Source of the DNA: Lachancea thermotolerans CBS 6340
Taxonomy: Eukaryota > Ascomycota > Saccharomycetes > Saccharomycetales > Saccharomycetaceae
DNA length: 64,000 nucleotides
Direction: 5' to 3'
Assembly: GCF_000142805.1 (NCBI RefSeq)
Contig: NC_013080.1
Coordinates: forward strand, 310,001 to 374,000
Shown here in pieces: positions 20,001-28,874 of the stretch (within the stretch, counting starts at the first letter, position 1; every line of letters begins with the position of its first letter). The translations under genes and the position numbers were made by a program. The notes beneath the pieces were generated by a model. That model was not told the origin of the DNA. It did no database searches and saw only the letters and a list, made by a program, of their open reading frames with translations.

Positions 20001-21340
20001 CGTTGCGTCCCTCCCCTGAAGTTGTCTACCAAAACCTTGAGAGGTTTTTCCCCGGGACGGATCTTGACAGACCAATCGTTGAAGGAACAACACCGCCACC
20101 TTCACCAAGGATCGTTAAAGCGAGCTCCCCCAAAATATCATCACTCGGGAATGATCAACCAGGGCCGGACCCCGAGCCCAGGTCACCAAACAACTCAAGG
20201 GTTGGAACTCCTCAGACTATGATATCAAAATCGATGAACGATTCACAAGAGGTTCTCAGTCAGAGCTCCAATGTCTTGAAAATCCCCAGAAGAACAAAAA
20301 CCATTAGAATAATAGCAAGAGAAGCAAGCGATGCTAGGCGCAACTCCAAAACAAGGAGCCTCGGTCGAAAAAACACCAAGATGTGGGGAACTCGAGTAGT
20401 CGAGGTTACCGATAAGAAGACTGTTGCGATAAACAAGTCTAAGAACTCCAACGGCGAGTATAAGGAATTTGCTTGGATTAAAGGTGAAATAATAGGTAAA
20501 GGGTCATTTGGATCCGTTTATCTTGGTTTAAATGTGACAACTGGAGAAATGATGGCGGTTAAACAAGTTGAGGTGCCACGCTATGGATCGCAAGACGAAA
20601 CAACTCTGAGTGTATTAGAAGCTCTCAAATCCGAGGTATCTACATTAAAGGATTTGGATCATGTCAATATCGTTCAATATCTTGGGTTCGAAAACAAAAA
20701 TCATGTCTACAGCTTGTTTTTAGAGTATGTGGCGGGTGGATCAGTTGGCTCCTTGATAAGGCTTTTTGGTCGCTTTGATGAGGATCTCATAAGGTTCCTT
20801 GCGGTGCAAGTATTGAGAGGGTTGGCCTACCTTCATTCCAAAGGGATTTTACATCGTGACATGAAGGCAGACAATTTGCTATTAGATGTTGATGGCATTT
20901 GTAAGATAAGCGATTTCGGAATTTCTAAGAAATCAAATAACATCTACTCCAATTCTGATATGACGATGCGGGGAACAGTATTTTGGATGGCACCAGAAAT
21001 GGTCGACACAAAACAAGGATACAGCGCGAAGGTTGATATTTGGTCATTGGGATGCGTGGTCCTGGAAATGTTTGCAGGCAAACGTCCGTGGTCCAACTTT
21101 GAGGTTGTTGCAGCAATGTTTAAGATAGGGAAGTTCAAATCAGCCCCTCCTATTCCTGAAGACACTCAGAAGCTGTTGTCAGCGGAAGCCAAAAGCTTTC
21201 TGGATGCTTGTTTTGAAATTGATCCTGAAAAAAGACCAACAGCAGATGACCTTCTATCACATCCATTTTGTGGAGTCAGAAGTCGATTTGTTTTTCAGGA
21301 AACCAGCTTGGCTAGATTTATTCGTTCAAAGCCTGCTTAG
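17039..21340 (+). CDS. BCK1: MAP kinase kinase kinase of the cell wall integrity pathway
   Basis: Bck1 is activated by Pkc1 and phosphorylates Mkk1/Mkk2 in the cell wall integrity cascade. The 1433-residue protein (S. cerevisiae 1478) has a Ser-rich N terminus. A SAM-like module follows at about 148-230 (DEWNMVRVLSWFRFNDFDES), then a Ras-association-like segment at about 485-580 (NWEDFVLEKRFYPLKNSKTD). A long disordered Ser/Pro region leads to the kinase domain at about 1143-1415. The kinase shows GKGSFGSVYLG, the VAIK-type lysine in AVKQVEV, HRDMKADNLLL, SDFGISKK and GTVFWMAPEMV. RRTKTIRIIAREASDARRNS, the basic Pkc1-target-like stretch before the kinase, is present. Its gene order with MRPL49 is conserved; KHA1, next in S. 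cerevisiae, is absent. Confidence 0.96.
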   Translation: MAFLKKKLANVNHSSRSRSGSTSSSRFHASPSTPNSPEFKLPELPPKIPADKNSLKATPFHSHTHPIARIVPRPLDEKTDVQNSSGFTFEEDQSNEVRQNEARQNEVKFPSKKNSTVKNTPNYAVSNSAPGSTYTGITNSPQQGLLFSWDVTNPDEWNMVRVLSWFRFNDFDESWVAYFKKRQIHGRSFLKLMAYDNFLEHENNLIQTKTSSYKRFQYLLKRTLEQNVVSGHNRNRSDKSNGSRSSSDSVKIRNKMKQEFEHSRSISETMVAENKSSAIDVNDEKIVPLRSHQKTSSASSLYRRSFISLLGSSSQDQIKPDPNINIKIPPRPVSSAESINQPDRCNNRTCSSPISPSYSGIFRRQHKSSSSESSIFNTLFGSNTGGSSNSIAEKPAEEHKKPRPVKSSSLESLPREKSSLNSSEFPLPKQSYPLNDEKSRLWGKLKRKSLQPDLSATRSTSAPSEIELSEENTLVNTNLPESQEFNWEDFVLEKRFYPLKNSKTDDRFILITKDNKSFIPLNIGIITNLDELKDSMALTLGIKHKNYTIHLTDFGCDIGCAIEDDLLETLRGNMFSNVPSKLFIKDQTPIQSKPEIVEPSSEVTASGQLVKNKRTELSANSSIINSNDDTSTITSCSDATSFDDIARAAGRAVYPQTPNSYYGAVVTNPNSEVDYWTVKDNLPEDPQQSRGSKTRQRFRPRKSSGADSNVPSGSTDSDQSFQIIRKKSNDEIDFNNRRASPYVNPDFAPRREAPKPPSSSQNSLVSTGSNSLANSPKFNRIRANTASLKRKARPPPPASILNQLSTRSSNGSLRTSKNTAVSPSESVVHSYTPGSTQVLVPQPYKGNSDTIKPGILEDSIISYTHPPFVSRSGSLQSTANSVLPSPPHLSKRFSTKRIVSSASAADIFDENDISFADAPNLTESDEDRHSDSSDEIIWSSQRKQCEPKKLDGTKQATEDSDCDIDEKSLNSVDSATNTHLHFPTRKMTLRPSPEVVYQNLERFFPGTDLDRPIVEGTTPPPSPRIVKASSPKISSLGNDQPGPDPEPRSPNNSRVGTPQTMISKSMNDSQEVLSQSSNVLKIPRRTKTIRIIAREASDARRNSKTRSLGRKNTKMWGTRVVEVTDKKTVAINKSKNSNGEYKEFAWIKGEIIGKGSFGSVYLGLNVTTGEMMAVKQVEVPRYGSQDETTLSVLEALKSEVSTLKDLDHVNIVQYLGFENKNHVYSLFLEYVAGGSVGSLIRLFGRFDEDLIRFLAVQVLRGLAYLHSKGILHRDMKADNLLLDVDGICKISDFGISKKSNNIYSNSDMTMRGTVFWMAPEMVDTKQGYSAKVDIWSLGCVVLEMFAGKRPWSNFEVVAAMFKIGKFKSAPPIPEDTQKLLSAEAKSFLDACFEIDPEKRPTADDLLSHPFCGVRSRFVFQETSLARFIRSKPA

Positions 21341-23076
21341 GGCCTGAACACTGCCTAAAAATTTCAAAATCTCATGCCAACTGTAATTAGTTGATTCAAA
21401 TCGATTTTTTTTTGAAACAGACACTTCTCGCGTAAGGAAACGATCGAGAAGAGTTCCAGTCTCTGTCAAGAAAAGTAGCTTTTACTCAACTTTTATGAGC
21501 CGTTGTCTTTCAAATTCTAGGTTTTGGCCGTATGCAACCTTACAGTCAACGCAAGGAAACTGAACTAGCGAAATTGTCAAGAGGGTAGCAGCGGCCCCGC
21601 ATATTAGCCGCCTATGAAGTAGCTTTCCTTGATACGAAACACTTTTTGAAGGTGACACCGCTCTAGCCGGGGCTTTTTGAATTCAAAAGAAATAAACTCT
21701 CAGCGATTGTTCATTTCAGCCCCGATGCATATTCTACAACATCTCAATACACATGCATGGGCCCTCGATTCCGTTTGAATATTCTCTAGAGGCTCAAATT
21801 GTGATCACTGTCTAATAAAGACTGAGGCCACTGTTCAGCTCGTATCTCGACACAAGCTCGTGGTGAAGACATTATAAATTTTTAAGACACAAAAGTTCTT
21901 TGCCGTGATGATCGTGTTTAAATTGTTGACTTTTAGGCTGTAGCAGAGGCTGTCAATTTTGTTACACAGTGCTGGCCTCAACCACTGGAAGAAGAAGACT
22001 GCACCAAAACCAAATCTTGGATGGGACCACTCAATGCTAAAGCTGTATAACTTAAACTGTTATGCAGAGTATTGGTCTCATGAACGAAATCGTGCATAAT
22101 GTCCTGGAATATAATAAGAGAAGTCCACAAACTGTTTCCCGGGTTGTGTGGTGCATTAAGATGAAAACGGAAATAAATTATGCGAGGAGCGAAAGCATCA
22201 GTCATTAAAATCGTGAGACAAAATCCATTTTCTCGAACAACCCTTGTGCAATTACGCCAACCAACCCCCTCATTGCTAATTTGTTCAGCCCATCTTTGCA
22301 TAGGTTTAGTTTGGCAACAACTCCGGAGGCTGGTCAACAAAGCCACACCGTGCAGTAGGTTAATGGGCTGTAATTGTTGCAAACAATCCCACGGCGTCAA
22401 GCTATTTTCATTATTGAGCGAGCCATGAAAGATGCAATAGTAAATGACTTTCTGGCGGCCCAGCAATTATTTGAGGTTGTGAGTAATGCGCTTATTTGTT
22501 CAGAGTTCAATTTCGAAAGCAATCACAGCCATTAGGTGCAGCATTGACACATATTACAGAGCCGTACGATATTTAGAAGTAATAAGTTCAGGGCACACAA
22601 AGGGAAGTGGAGTTATCTGGCGAGGTCGAGTGATCGAAATTAGTTCGAATCTGGCTACAGAAATAGGCAAAACATTTTTCCCTTCGTTCTGCAACTTCTC
22701 TCGCTAGTCTTATTGAATACCCCCGGAAACGTCTTTGTAGTCGTTTATTGTAGAAGTTCGACTTATTGCGCACTGATTGACTCCTTTAAAACTCTGATGC
22801 CTGTCTCCAGAACTCCAAATCGCTAGCTCGGTCAACCAAGACTAATTTGAAGCCACAATTATGGGAAACGGTGAACTGTTTGGATTATCGGATAAACGCT
22901 GAGAAGCTTGGTTATCTGATTTTTTGTCACTGTCAGCTTGCCCAAAGAAGGGTTCTCTCTTTAAGTTGATTGCAAGACCTGTATGCAAAAACAGAACAAA
23001 GACAGCCACTACCATTCAAGTGATATGTACTGAAGGAAATAACCACAGTAGGAATTTGAAGAAGCGAATCTTCATA
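21341..23076. other. BCK1-TOK1 intergenic interval, KHA1 site without KHA1
   Basis: About 1.7 kb between two genes that transcribe toward it, so it is not a promoter for either. In S. cerevisiae the K+/H+ antiporter gene KHA1 (YJL094C) lies here. I see no open frame with antiporter features. The longest frame, 21978-22466 on the minus strand, lacks an early ATG and resembles nothing I know. No RNA gene could be recognised. Confidence 0.5.
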
Positions 23077-24864
23077 TCAAGCCTCATCGCTGTTTTTCCT
23101 TACTAAACGCTCTATGTCATTCTCAAGGTTGATAAGTAGATTATGCATAACATAACGTGGTTCATCAATCGGATATCTCAAAGGTGAATCCTCTGAGACC
23201 CAGAAGTGGGGGTCCCCTAGCGTTCTGTCTCCATCGTCACTAATGGAAGAAAACAACCTTGCCCATTCATCAAAGTCAAGTTTGGAGTCTGGCTTACGAT
23301 GCGAAAGTTCTCTCAACCACTTTATAACTTGTAAGTAGTCTTTAAGTTTTGTTGCAATCTTTGAATCAATCGAGGAATCTGAACCACTGTCAAAATCAGG
23401 TTTGGAAGGCGGCCTTTCTGGGCTATGAATTGAAAGGAGTTCCCCGTTTCCTTCTGCTTGTGATTCGCTTGCGCTTTGGGGGCCATGTTCATCAGCCACA
23501 CTGTGGTCCATTTGCGTTTCTTTTGGACTATTGGAACAGAATGAGCATATCTTGTCAAACATAGAAAACACAGGTGACAGAAGGAGTGCAGAAGATTTTG
23601 CAATGTTGATCTCCAGATTGCTTGACATCGAATGTAAGGTTTCTCCGACTGTGTTTATGATAGCTGTCATTAAGGGCACAGCGCAAATGGCCCATATCAC
23701 AAAAAACGCTCTCCCGCAACCCGTCTTCGGCGCATAATCGCCAAAACCAATAGTTATCAAGCACAAAAAACAGAAGTATAAGCAGTTAAAATAGTTCCAG
23801 CGCTCTGCAAAATGGAACACAAGCGCCCCAAGAAGCCAAAACGCAATAAAAATAACCAGAGTCGAGAGCACGCTCCATCTCTTTTGTCGCTGTACTGAAA
23901 CCTTGCGAATATTCTTGATAACTTCAAATGCTTCTCTTCCTTCCAACTGCTCGCCACTTGCAATCAGTTTCTCGTAAACCTTAGTACGAGCAGTTTCAAC
24001 GCGGTTAAAAAAGAGAATTGGGCCCGAAGAAGATTGGAGTATGGAGCGAGTCAAAGCGACAATGAGACCCAATATTATAACGCCAGACATCGAGTAAACA
24101 AGGGTCATGATCTTGGCAGAGACGGAGAGAGGGACAATGTCTCCTAAGCCGATTGTTAGTATGGAAACTGTACAGAAATAAAGCGCTTCATCAAAGCTGA
24201 TTTCTATCAACTTGGAGAACATTGCTGACCCCCATATAAACCAAATCGATAGAACAAATGTGAAAATCATAACATTTCTCTCGCTATCCGTCAAATTGAA
24301 TTTCGCTGGGTATTTCCCAGCCTTATAGCCGCAGTAGTGAATTGATAACAGGACAGTAGAGCCAAAATATAGCAATACAGTGAAGGACGCGTACCAAAAT
24401 CCAACAGTTCTTTGTAAGTTGGGCGGGAAATCTCTTTGACTGCATACTATCACATCTGCAAGCAGCAGTCCCCCAGCCAACGTCCACCCAACTATATTGG
24501 TGAGCTGCGCTCGTATGTAGCCGACCCTCTTCGAGAAATGTAGAAGAAGAACAAAGTTAGAGACACAGCCCAAGGCCAGTGAAACCACATTCACAGCGTA
24601 GACTCCCTTTGGATCCGGATGCGTTTTTCCCGCCGCGTCTGCCCTCCACTTCCCAACAATGCCAGCCACGGCGATGGTGTTTGATATAGGACCCAAACAG
24701 GCAGTAATCACGGGAAAATAACTCGATATGATAAACCATATTACAAACGAGCGGCTCGACGGCTCCGCATTTAAGATGATCACTTTGTCTCTGTTGAACG
24801 AAAGCGACTCATCCAGAAGTCGCTTATATTCACGCTCGGCATCTGAACTATTCTTTCGCACCAT
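23077..24864 (-). CDS. TOK1: Outward-rectifier two-pore-domain potassium channel
   Basis: Tok1 is the plasma-membrane K+ channel of fungi with eight membrane spans and two pore loops in one subunit. The 595-residue protein has SSYFPVITACLGPISNTIAV in its first membrane segment. The two selectivity filters are TIGLGD (about residue 236) and TIGFGD (about 373). The link between the pores carries RSILQSSSGPILFFNRVE. The hydrophilic C terminus ends with a stretch matching S. cerevisiae (HFWVSEDSPLRYPIDEPRYV). It is about 100 residues shorter than S. cerevisiae Tok1 (691), mostly at the N terminus and in the C-terminal tail. Divergent from SRS2 across 700 bp, as in S. cerevisiae. Confidence 0.95.
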   Translation of the reverse strand: MVRKNSSDAEREYKRLLDESLSFNRDKVIILNAEPSSRSFVIWFIISSYFPVITACLGPISNTIAVAGIVGKWRADAAGKTHPDPKGVYAVNVVSLALGCVSNFVLLLHFSKRVGYIRAQLTNIVGWTLAGGLLLADVIVCSQRDFPPNLQRTVGFWYASFTVLLYFGSTVLLSIHYCGYKAGKYPAKFNLTDSERNVMIFTFVLSIWFIWGSAMFSKLIEISFDEALYFCTVSILTIGLGDIVPLSVSAKIMTLVYSMSGVIILGLIVALTRSILQSSSGPILFFNRVETARTKVYEKLIASGEQLEGREAFEVIKNIRKVSVQRQKRWSVLSTLVIFIAFWLLGALVFHFAERWNYFNCLYFCFLCLITIGFGDYAPKTGCGRAFFVIWAICAVPLMTAIINTVGETLHSMSSNLEINIAKSSALLLSPVFSMFDKICSFCSNSPKETQMDHSVADEHGPQSASESQAEGNGELLSIHSPERPPSKPDFDSGSDSSIDSKIATKLKDYLQVIKWLRELSHRKPDSKLDFDEWARLFSSISDDGDRTLGDPHFWVSEDSPLRYPIDEPRYVMHNLLINLENDIERLVRKNSDEA

Positions 24865-25565
24865 TGAACCATCCTCAACTTAATCTTTATTCTCGAAATT
24901 CTACACGATGAGCACAGTTTTCTGTTAGTATAATGTCTTCTAAGCTTCTTTTTTTCCGAATCGTAATTTTATCAGATTTAAGATGTTGATGCTAAAACAC
25001 TGAAACATGACCCCCAAGTCTCTAAAAGTTTACAACTTCCAATGTCTTTAACGTACTGCTCAAGTACTTGGCCAACTGATAAGGAAGTCGTAGGCCGGGC
25101 CACAACTCAACTCTTTCCGTAGGGCGAATACATCTGTAGTCTAATAAAACAGGGCTCTCTTGCACGCCTGCCACTTTTAAGACATTGCGTTGTAGGCTGC
25201 TGAAAGAAACTTAGTGATTAGTACAAGCCTTTAATTCCAACAATAGATGTTAAGAGAGTGTATAGCCTCCATTCAATAGGCTTTAGTCGAGCGCCGTGCA
25301 TGGGCCTCAAGCAAGTTTGAAATTCATGAATTCAGTTAAGTCATGCCAGGACTTCTAGAGCTGAATGATTACGCTGCTGGATTTCCTGAGCAGCTTGTCT
25401 ATTGTGTGTGGTGTCAAGATTTTTTAAGATTGTATATCGATTGACCTCAAAACGCCAAAAAACACAGGCATCATCAACAAACTTCTTCTCAGGAACTTTG
25501 CCCAAAGCTCAAAAACTCGTGGGCTTAAAGCGCTGGTAATAGTATTTCATGACAAATGCTAAAGC
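24865..25565. promoter_or_regulatory. TOK1-SRS2 divergent promoter
   Basis: This 700 bp holds no gene. I searched for MCB (ACGCGT) words expected for a cell-cycle-regulated SRS2 and did not find one. A branch-point-like word on the minus strand (24924-24930) lacks a convincing 5' splice site and is not called an intron. Confidence 0.35.
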
Positions 25566-28500
25566 ATGGAACGTCTCCTGTCTTCTCTGAATGAAAGGCA
25601 GTGTGAATCAGTAACATTCGACCACACCAAGGCCCTCCAAGTGGTCGCAGGTCCCGGCACCGGGAAAACAAAGGTGCTGACGACGAGGGTGGCGTACCTG
25701 CTCTTAGAAAAAGGAATCAATCCTGGTGACATTATCATTACTACTTTTACGAAGAAGGCTACGCTTGAAATGATCGAGCGGTTGTCGTTCTTGCTCGAGG
25801 GTACCAACATTAATCCTAGCAGTTTGTGGATCGGAACTTTCCATTCGATATGTGCGCGTATTTTGCGGCAGCATGGCTGGAAAATCGGGCTTCCGAAGGA
25901 CTGGCGGACCTTTTCTGACAGCGACACGGATCCCATCATTCATAAACTTGTGGAGAAGGTTCCCGACCAAATACGTGATTATGCACACAGTTATACTCGC
26001 AAGGCTAACCTGCTACGACCCAACTCAAAAGGCAACTGGGAAGTACATCCAGCCTCTGTCAAAAAAATGATCTCATGGTTAAAATCCGAAGGCGTGATGG
26101 CAGACGAGTACCGTGCGAATAATGAGCACGATCCAGCACTTTTGCATTTCTATGAAGCTTACCAATGCGAGCTTCACTCTCAACATGCGTTGGATTTTGA
26201 TGACCTGCTTCTTCATGCTTTCAAACTACTGTCCAAAGAGCGATGTCTTCCTCACATAAAACATGTTCTCGTCGATGAGTTTCAAGATACTAATAGCATA
26301 CAGCTTAATCTCATGTACCTTTTTGCTCGTGGGAACAGCACAACATCTCAAGGTATTACCGCGGTTGGCGACCCTGATCAAAGCATATATGCTTTCAGAA
26401 ACGCACTAGCCAGTAACTTTGAGGACATGGCCGCTAAGTGTCCAATCCCGTGCTCTCGTATTGTTTTGGTTGAAAACTACCGTTCATCTCAGAAAATCCT
26501 TACTACTAGTGAGATGCTCATCAAACAGCAGCTAAGCGGAAGGGAAGATAGACTTCCTCTGAAGGCCCAATTTGATAGCGACTTTCCTCCAGTCTACATT
26601 GAATTTCCTGCGAAGTTTCTTGAAGCACGAGCACTAGCGCGGGAAATTCTTTACCTCCGGTCACTACCCAAACTCTGGAATTACAACAGTTTTGCCTTGC
26701 TTGTACGGCACCGCAGGCAGATAAGGCCGCTTGAAACCTCTCTTATAGAGCACCGAATACCATATAAGATTGTAAATGGTCGTGCATTCTGGGAATTAAA
26801 AGAGATCAATGGTCTGATGGATCTTTTAAAATGTGTCTACTCCAACTACGAAAAGAATGCCATACTACGCGCTCTTCAATACCCAAATCGAGGTCTGGGG
26901 CCTGCTACCGTAAGAAAAGTTGAAGCAACCTTCGCAGACTATGAGTCTCCTTTCGTGGCTCTCAAAAACATTGTCGCGAATCCTAATAATGGTGCTTACG
27001 CCTCGAAGGCATTGAATGTCATCACTGAATTCCTTAGCTTAATCGAAAGTTGCAGAGAGCTTATGGCTGAAGCAACTGACCTATCTGCAATGACAGAGAT
27101 TTTTGATAAATTGTATGAAGGTTCAGGGCTCAAGTTCGAATATCTTCACGTTGATGGGAAGAGGAAAGCTGAAGTGGACCCCAATGGGGAGCCTAATCTA
27201 CTCAATAAGAGACACATCAACGTTAATATTTTGAGAAAACACCTTGCCAATTTTAAGCCATTCGAGGAAGACCTGTCTCAACGACAAGGCCCCGGTGATG
27301 ATGAAGTGGACGTGAAGGAAGAAGACACTGACGTGGAGGGAAAAATTAATGCGCACGATATCCTTCGAGAGTTTATTAATTCTGTCAACCTGTACTCTAC
27401 GGAGACCGAAGTCGAAGAATCTCAGATGTCAGAGAAAGAACGCAGACAGAAAAAGAAGCGCGAGAAAGATGGTTTTGTCACTATATCCACAATTCATGGT
27501 GCGAAAGGTTTAGAGTGGCCAGTAGTCATGATTCCCGGCTGTGTAGAAGGTGTAATACCTTGCGTATTTGGAGGGAAAGATGACGCCGATGACAGCGATA
27601 GTGCAACTGATGGGGGTGAAGAAGGGAATAATAGGGGCAACAATGGTACAAGCAGCCCCAAGAAAAACCGCCCCAGAAGAAACGAGGGTACCTTAGATGA
27701 GGAGCGAAGGATGTTCTTTGTGGCCCAAACGAGAGCTAAGTTTCTACTTTATCTCACAGCTACAAATTCAAATGATACGGAGTCAAGATACGAATCTTCG
27801 ACTCCGAGTAGGTTTCTGACTACAGATTTAGTTAACACAATGTGCGAGGACCAGAAGGTTTTCACTGATGTTGAATCGGTACGAAAACTTTATCACAACT
27901 TAAACCAACCTCCTCCTCAAGAAAGTGCAACCTTTTCTCTGGATGTTTTAGTCAAGGATTATGAGCAATTTGTGAACGCCAGACGAGAGAGGCTTACATG
28001 GAAGGGCCGCGCCGTCTTTGATGCGTCGAGGCTCAACCTGGGCGAGAACATAACACCCTCGCCGACTGGATTTGGAATTACAACCGCAGCTGCTCAATTG
28101 AGGAACGCCTCAACGAACCATATTGAGGGGCGCCAAAATTCCCCATATGGGATTTCAGGAGTTTCGCATAATCAAGGAAACAGAAATATGGCGCCTGTTT
28201 ACAGGCCTTCGCGCAATAACTCCAATACTGTGTTAGCTCCCTCACGAACTTTTGCCCCAAAAACCTCACCCACGCAGGTTAAGAACGCTCAAGCTCCCGT
28301 GTACGCCCCTAAAGTGGAAGACAGTGCGAAAGTCCTAAGAGAGAAGGCCAAAGCTTCAAGTGAAAGTGCCAACTCAAGTAAGATAAAAACAGGGCAGCTT
28401 TCCCGGAGTGCCAGTTTCGAGTGTAGCAAAAGGAGAACTGGTGGCAGGTCTCGGAGAACAATAGTTGCGGACTCAATTAACCTCGGTGCGATGAATTATA

Positions 28501-28838
28501 ACCATGATGGTACTGATGTTGAAACCAATGAAGGTCAAGTGTTAGTGAAGGGTGAAATGTCCGCCGGCGAACGCGGAAATCTGAACAAAACTGCTGGCGA
28601 AATGCTCCATAATCCACGCGATTTAAGAAACGATAGCAGGCCCATTCTTACTAATGCAAAAACATTGGCTGACTCTGTAAGATCTCAAACGAGTAAAAGA
28701 AGTTCTGCGCCTAGTGAAGTTCCAAAAAAAAAGGTTAAAAGTGAACCTATGGATAAGGGATATGATATTATGTCAAGGTTATCACAAGCAAGAAGAAGAG
28801 CAGATAGTGATAAAGATACAGTGATTGTCATTGATTGA
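25566..28838 (+). CDS. SRS2: UvrD-type 3'-5' DNA helicase / anti-recombinase
   Basis: Srs2 removes Rad51 from single-stranded DNA and is recruited to SUMO-modified PCNA to limit recombination at replication forks. The 1090-residue protein (S. cerevisiae 1174) shows superfamily 1 motifs in order: Walker A GPGTGKT at 29-35, TTFTKKA, DEFQDTN (Walker B), GDPDQSIYAFRNA, VENYRSSQ, STIHGAKGLEWPVV and RRMFFVAQTRAK. The C-terminal third is disordered and basic. It keeps EMLHNPRDLRNDSRPILTNA and the very end VIVID, which matches the C-terminal SUMO-interacting motif of S. cerevisiae Srs2. It converges on GWT1; only 36 bp separate the stop codons. Confidence 0.96.
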   Translation: MERLLSSLNERQCESVTFDHTKALQVVAGPGTGKTKVLTTRVAYLLLEKGINPGDIIITTFTKKATLEMIERLSFLLEGTNINPSSLWIGTFHSICARILRQHGWKIGLPKDWRTFSDSDTDPIIHKLVEKVPDQIRDYAHSYTRKANLLRPNSKGNWEVHPASVKKMISWLKSEGVMADEYRANNEHDPALLHFYEAYQCELHSQHALDFDDLLLHAFKLLSKERCLPHIKHVLVDEFQDTNSIQLNLMYLFARGNSTTSQGITAVGDPDQSIYAFRNALASNFEDMAAKCPIPCSRIVLVENYRSSQKILTTSEMLIKQQLSGREDRLPLKAQFDSDFPPVYIEFPAKFLEARALAREILYLRSLPKLWNYNSFALLVRHRRQIRPLETSLIEHRIPYKIVNGRAFWELKEINGLMDLLKCVYSNYEKNAILRALQYPNRGLGPATVRKVEATFADYESPFVALKNIVANPNNGAYASKALNVITEFLSLIESCRELMAEATDLSAMTEIFDKLYEGSGLKFEYLHVDGKRKAEVDPNGEPNLLNKRHINVNILRKHLANFKPFEEDLSQRQGPGDDEVDVKEEDTDVEGKINAHDILREFINSVNLYSTETEVEESQMSEKERRQKKKREKDGFVTISTIHGAKGLEWPVVMIPGCVEGVIPCVFGGKDDADDSDSATDGGEEGNNRGNNGTSSPKKNRPRRNEGTLDEERRMFFVAQTRAKFLLYLTATNSNDTESRYESSTPSRFLTTDLVNTMCEDQKVFTDVESVRKLYHNLNQPPPQESATFSLDVLVKDYEQFVNARRERLTWKGRAVFDASRLNLGENITPSPTGFGITTAAAQLRNASTNHIEGRQNSPYGISGVSHNQGNRNMAPVYRPSRNNSNTVLAPSRTFAPKTSPTQVKNAQAPVYAPKVEDSAKVLREKAKASSESANSSKIKTGQLSRSASFECSKRRTGGRSRRTIVADSINLGAMNYNHDGTDVETNEGQVLVKGEMSAGERGNLNKTAGEMLHNPRDLRNDSRPILTNAKTLADSVRSQTSKRSSAPSEVPKKKVKSEPMDKGYDIMSRLSQARRRADSDKDTVIVID

Positions 28839-28874
28839 GGTTTGTGTACAGTTATAACAGATGCTCGATTATAG

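Noticed and set aside
21978-22466. 162-codon frame between BCK1 and TOK1
   Set aside because: It starts at TTG, the first ATG comes much later, the composition is not protein-like, and it is not KHA1.
24940-24965. TTTCCGAA word like the core of centromere element CDEIII
   Set aside because: The left part of CDEIII does not match, and there is no CDEI plus AT-rich CDEII at the right spacing.
24870-25060. Possible 5' leader intron of TOK1 (ATACTAAC on the minus strand, GTACGT at 25054)
   Set aside because: The 5' site is non-consensus, and the TOK1 protein is already complete from its own ATG.
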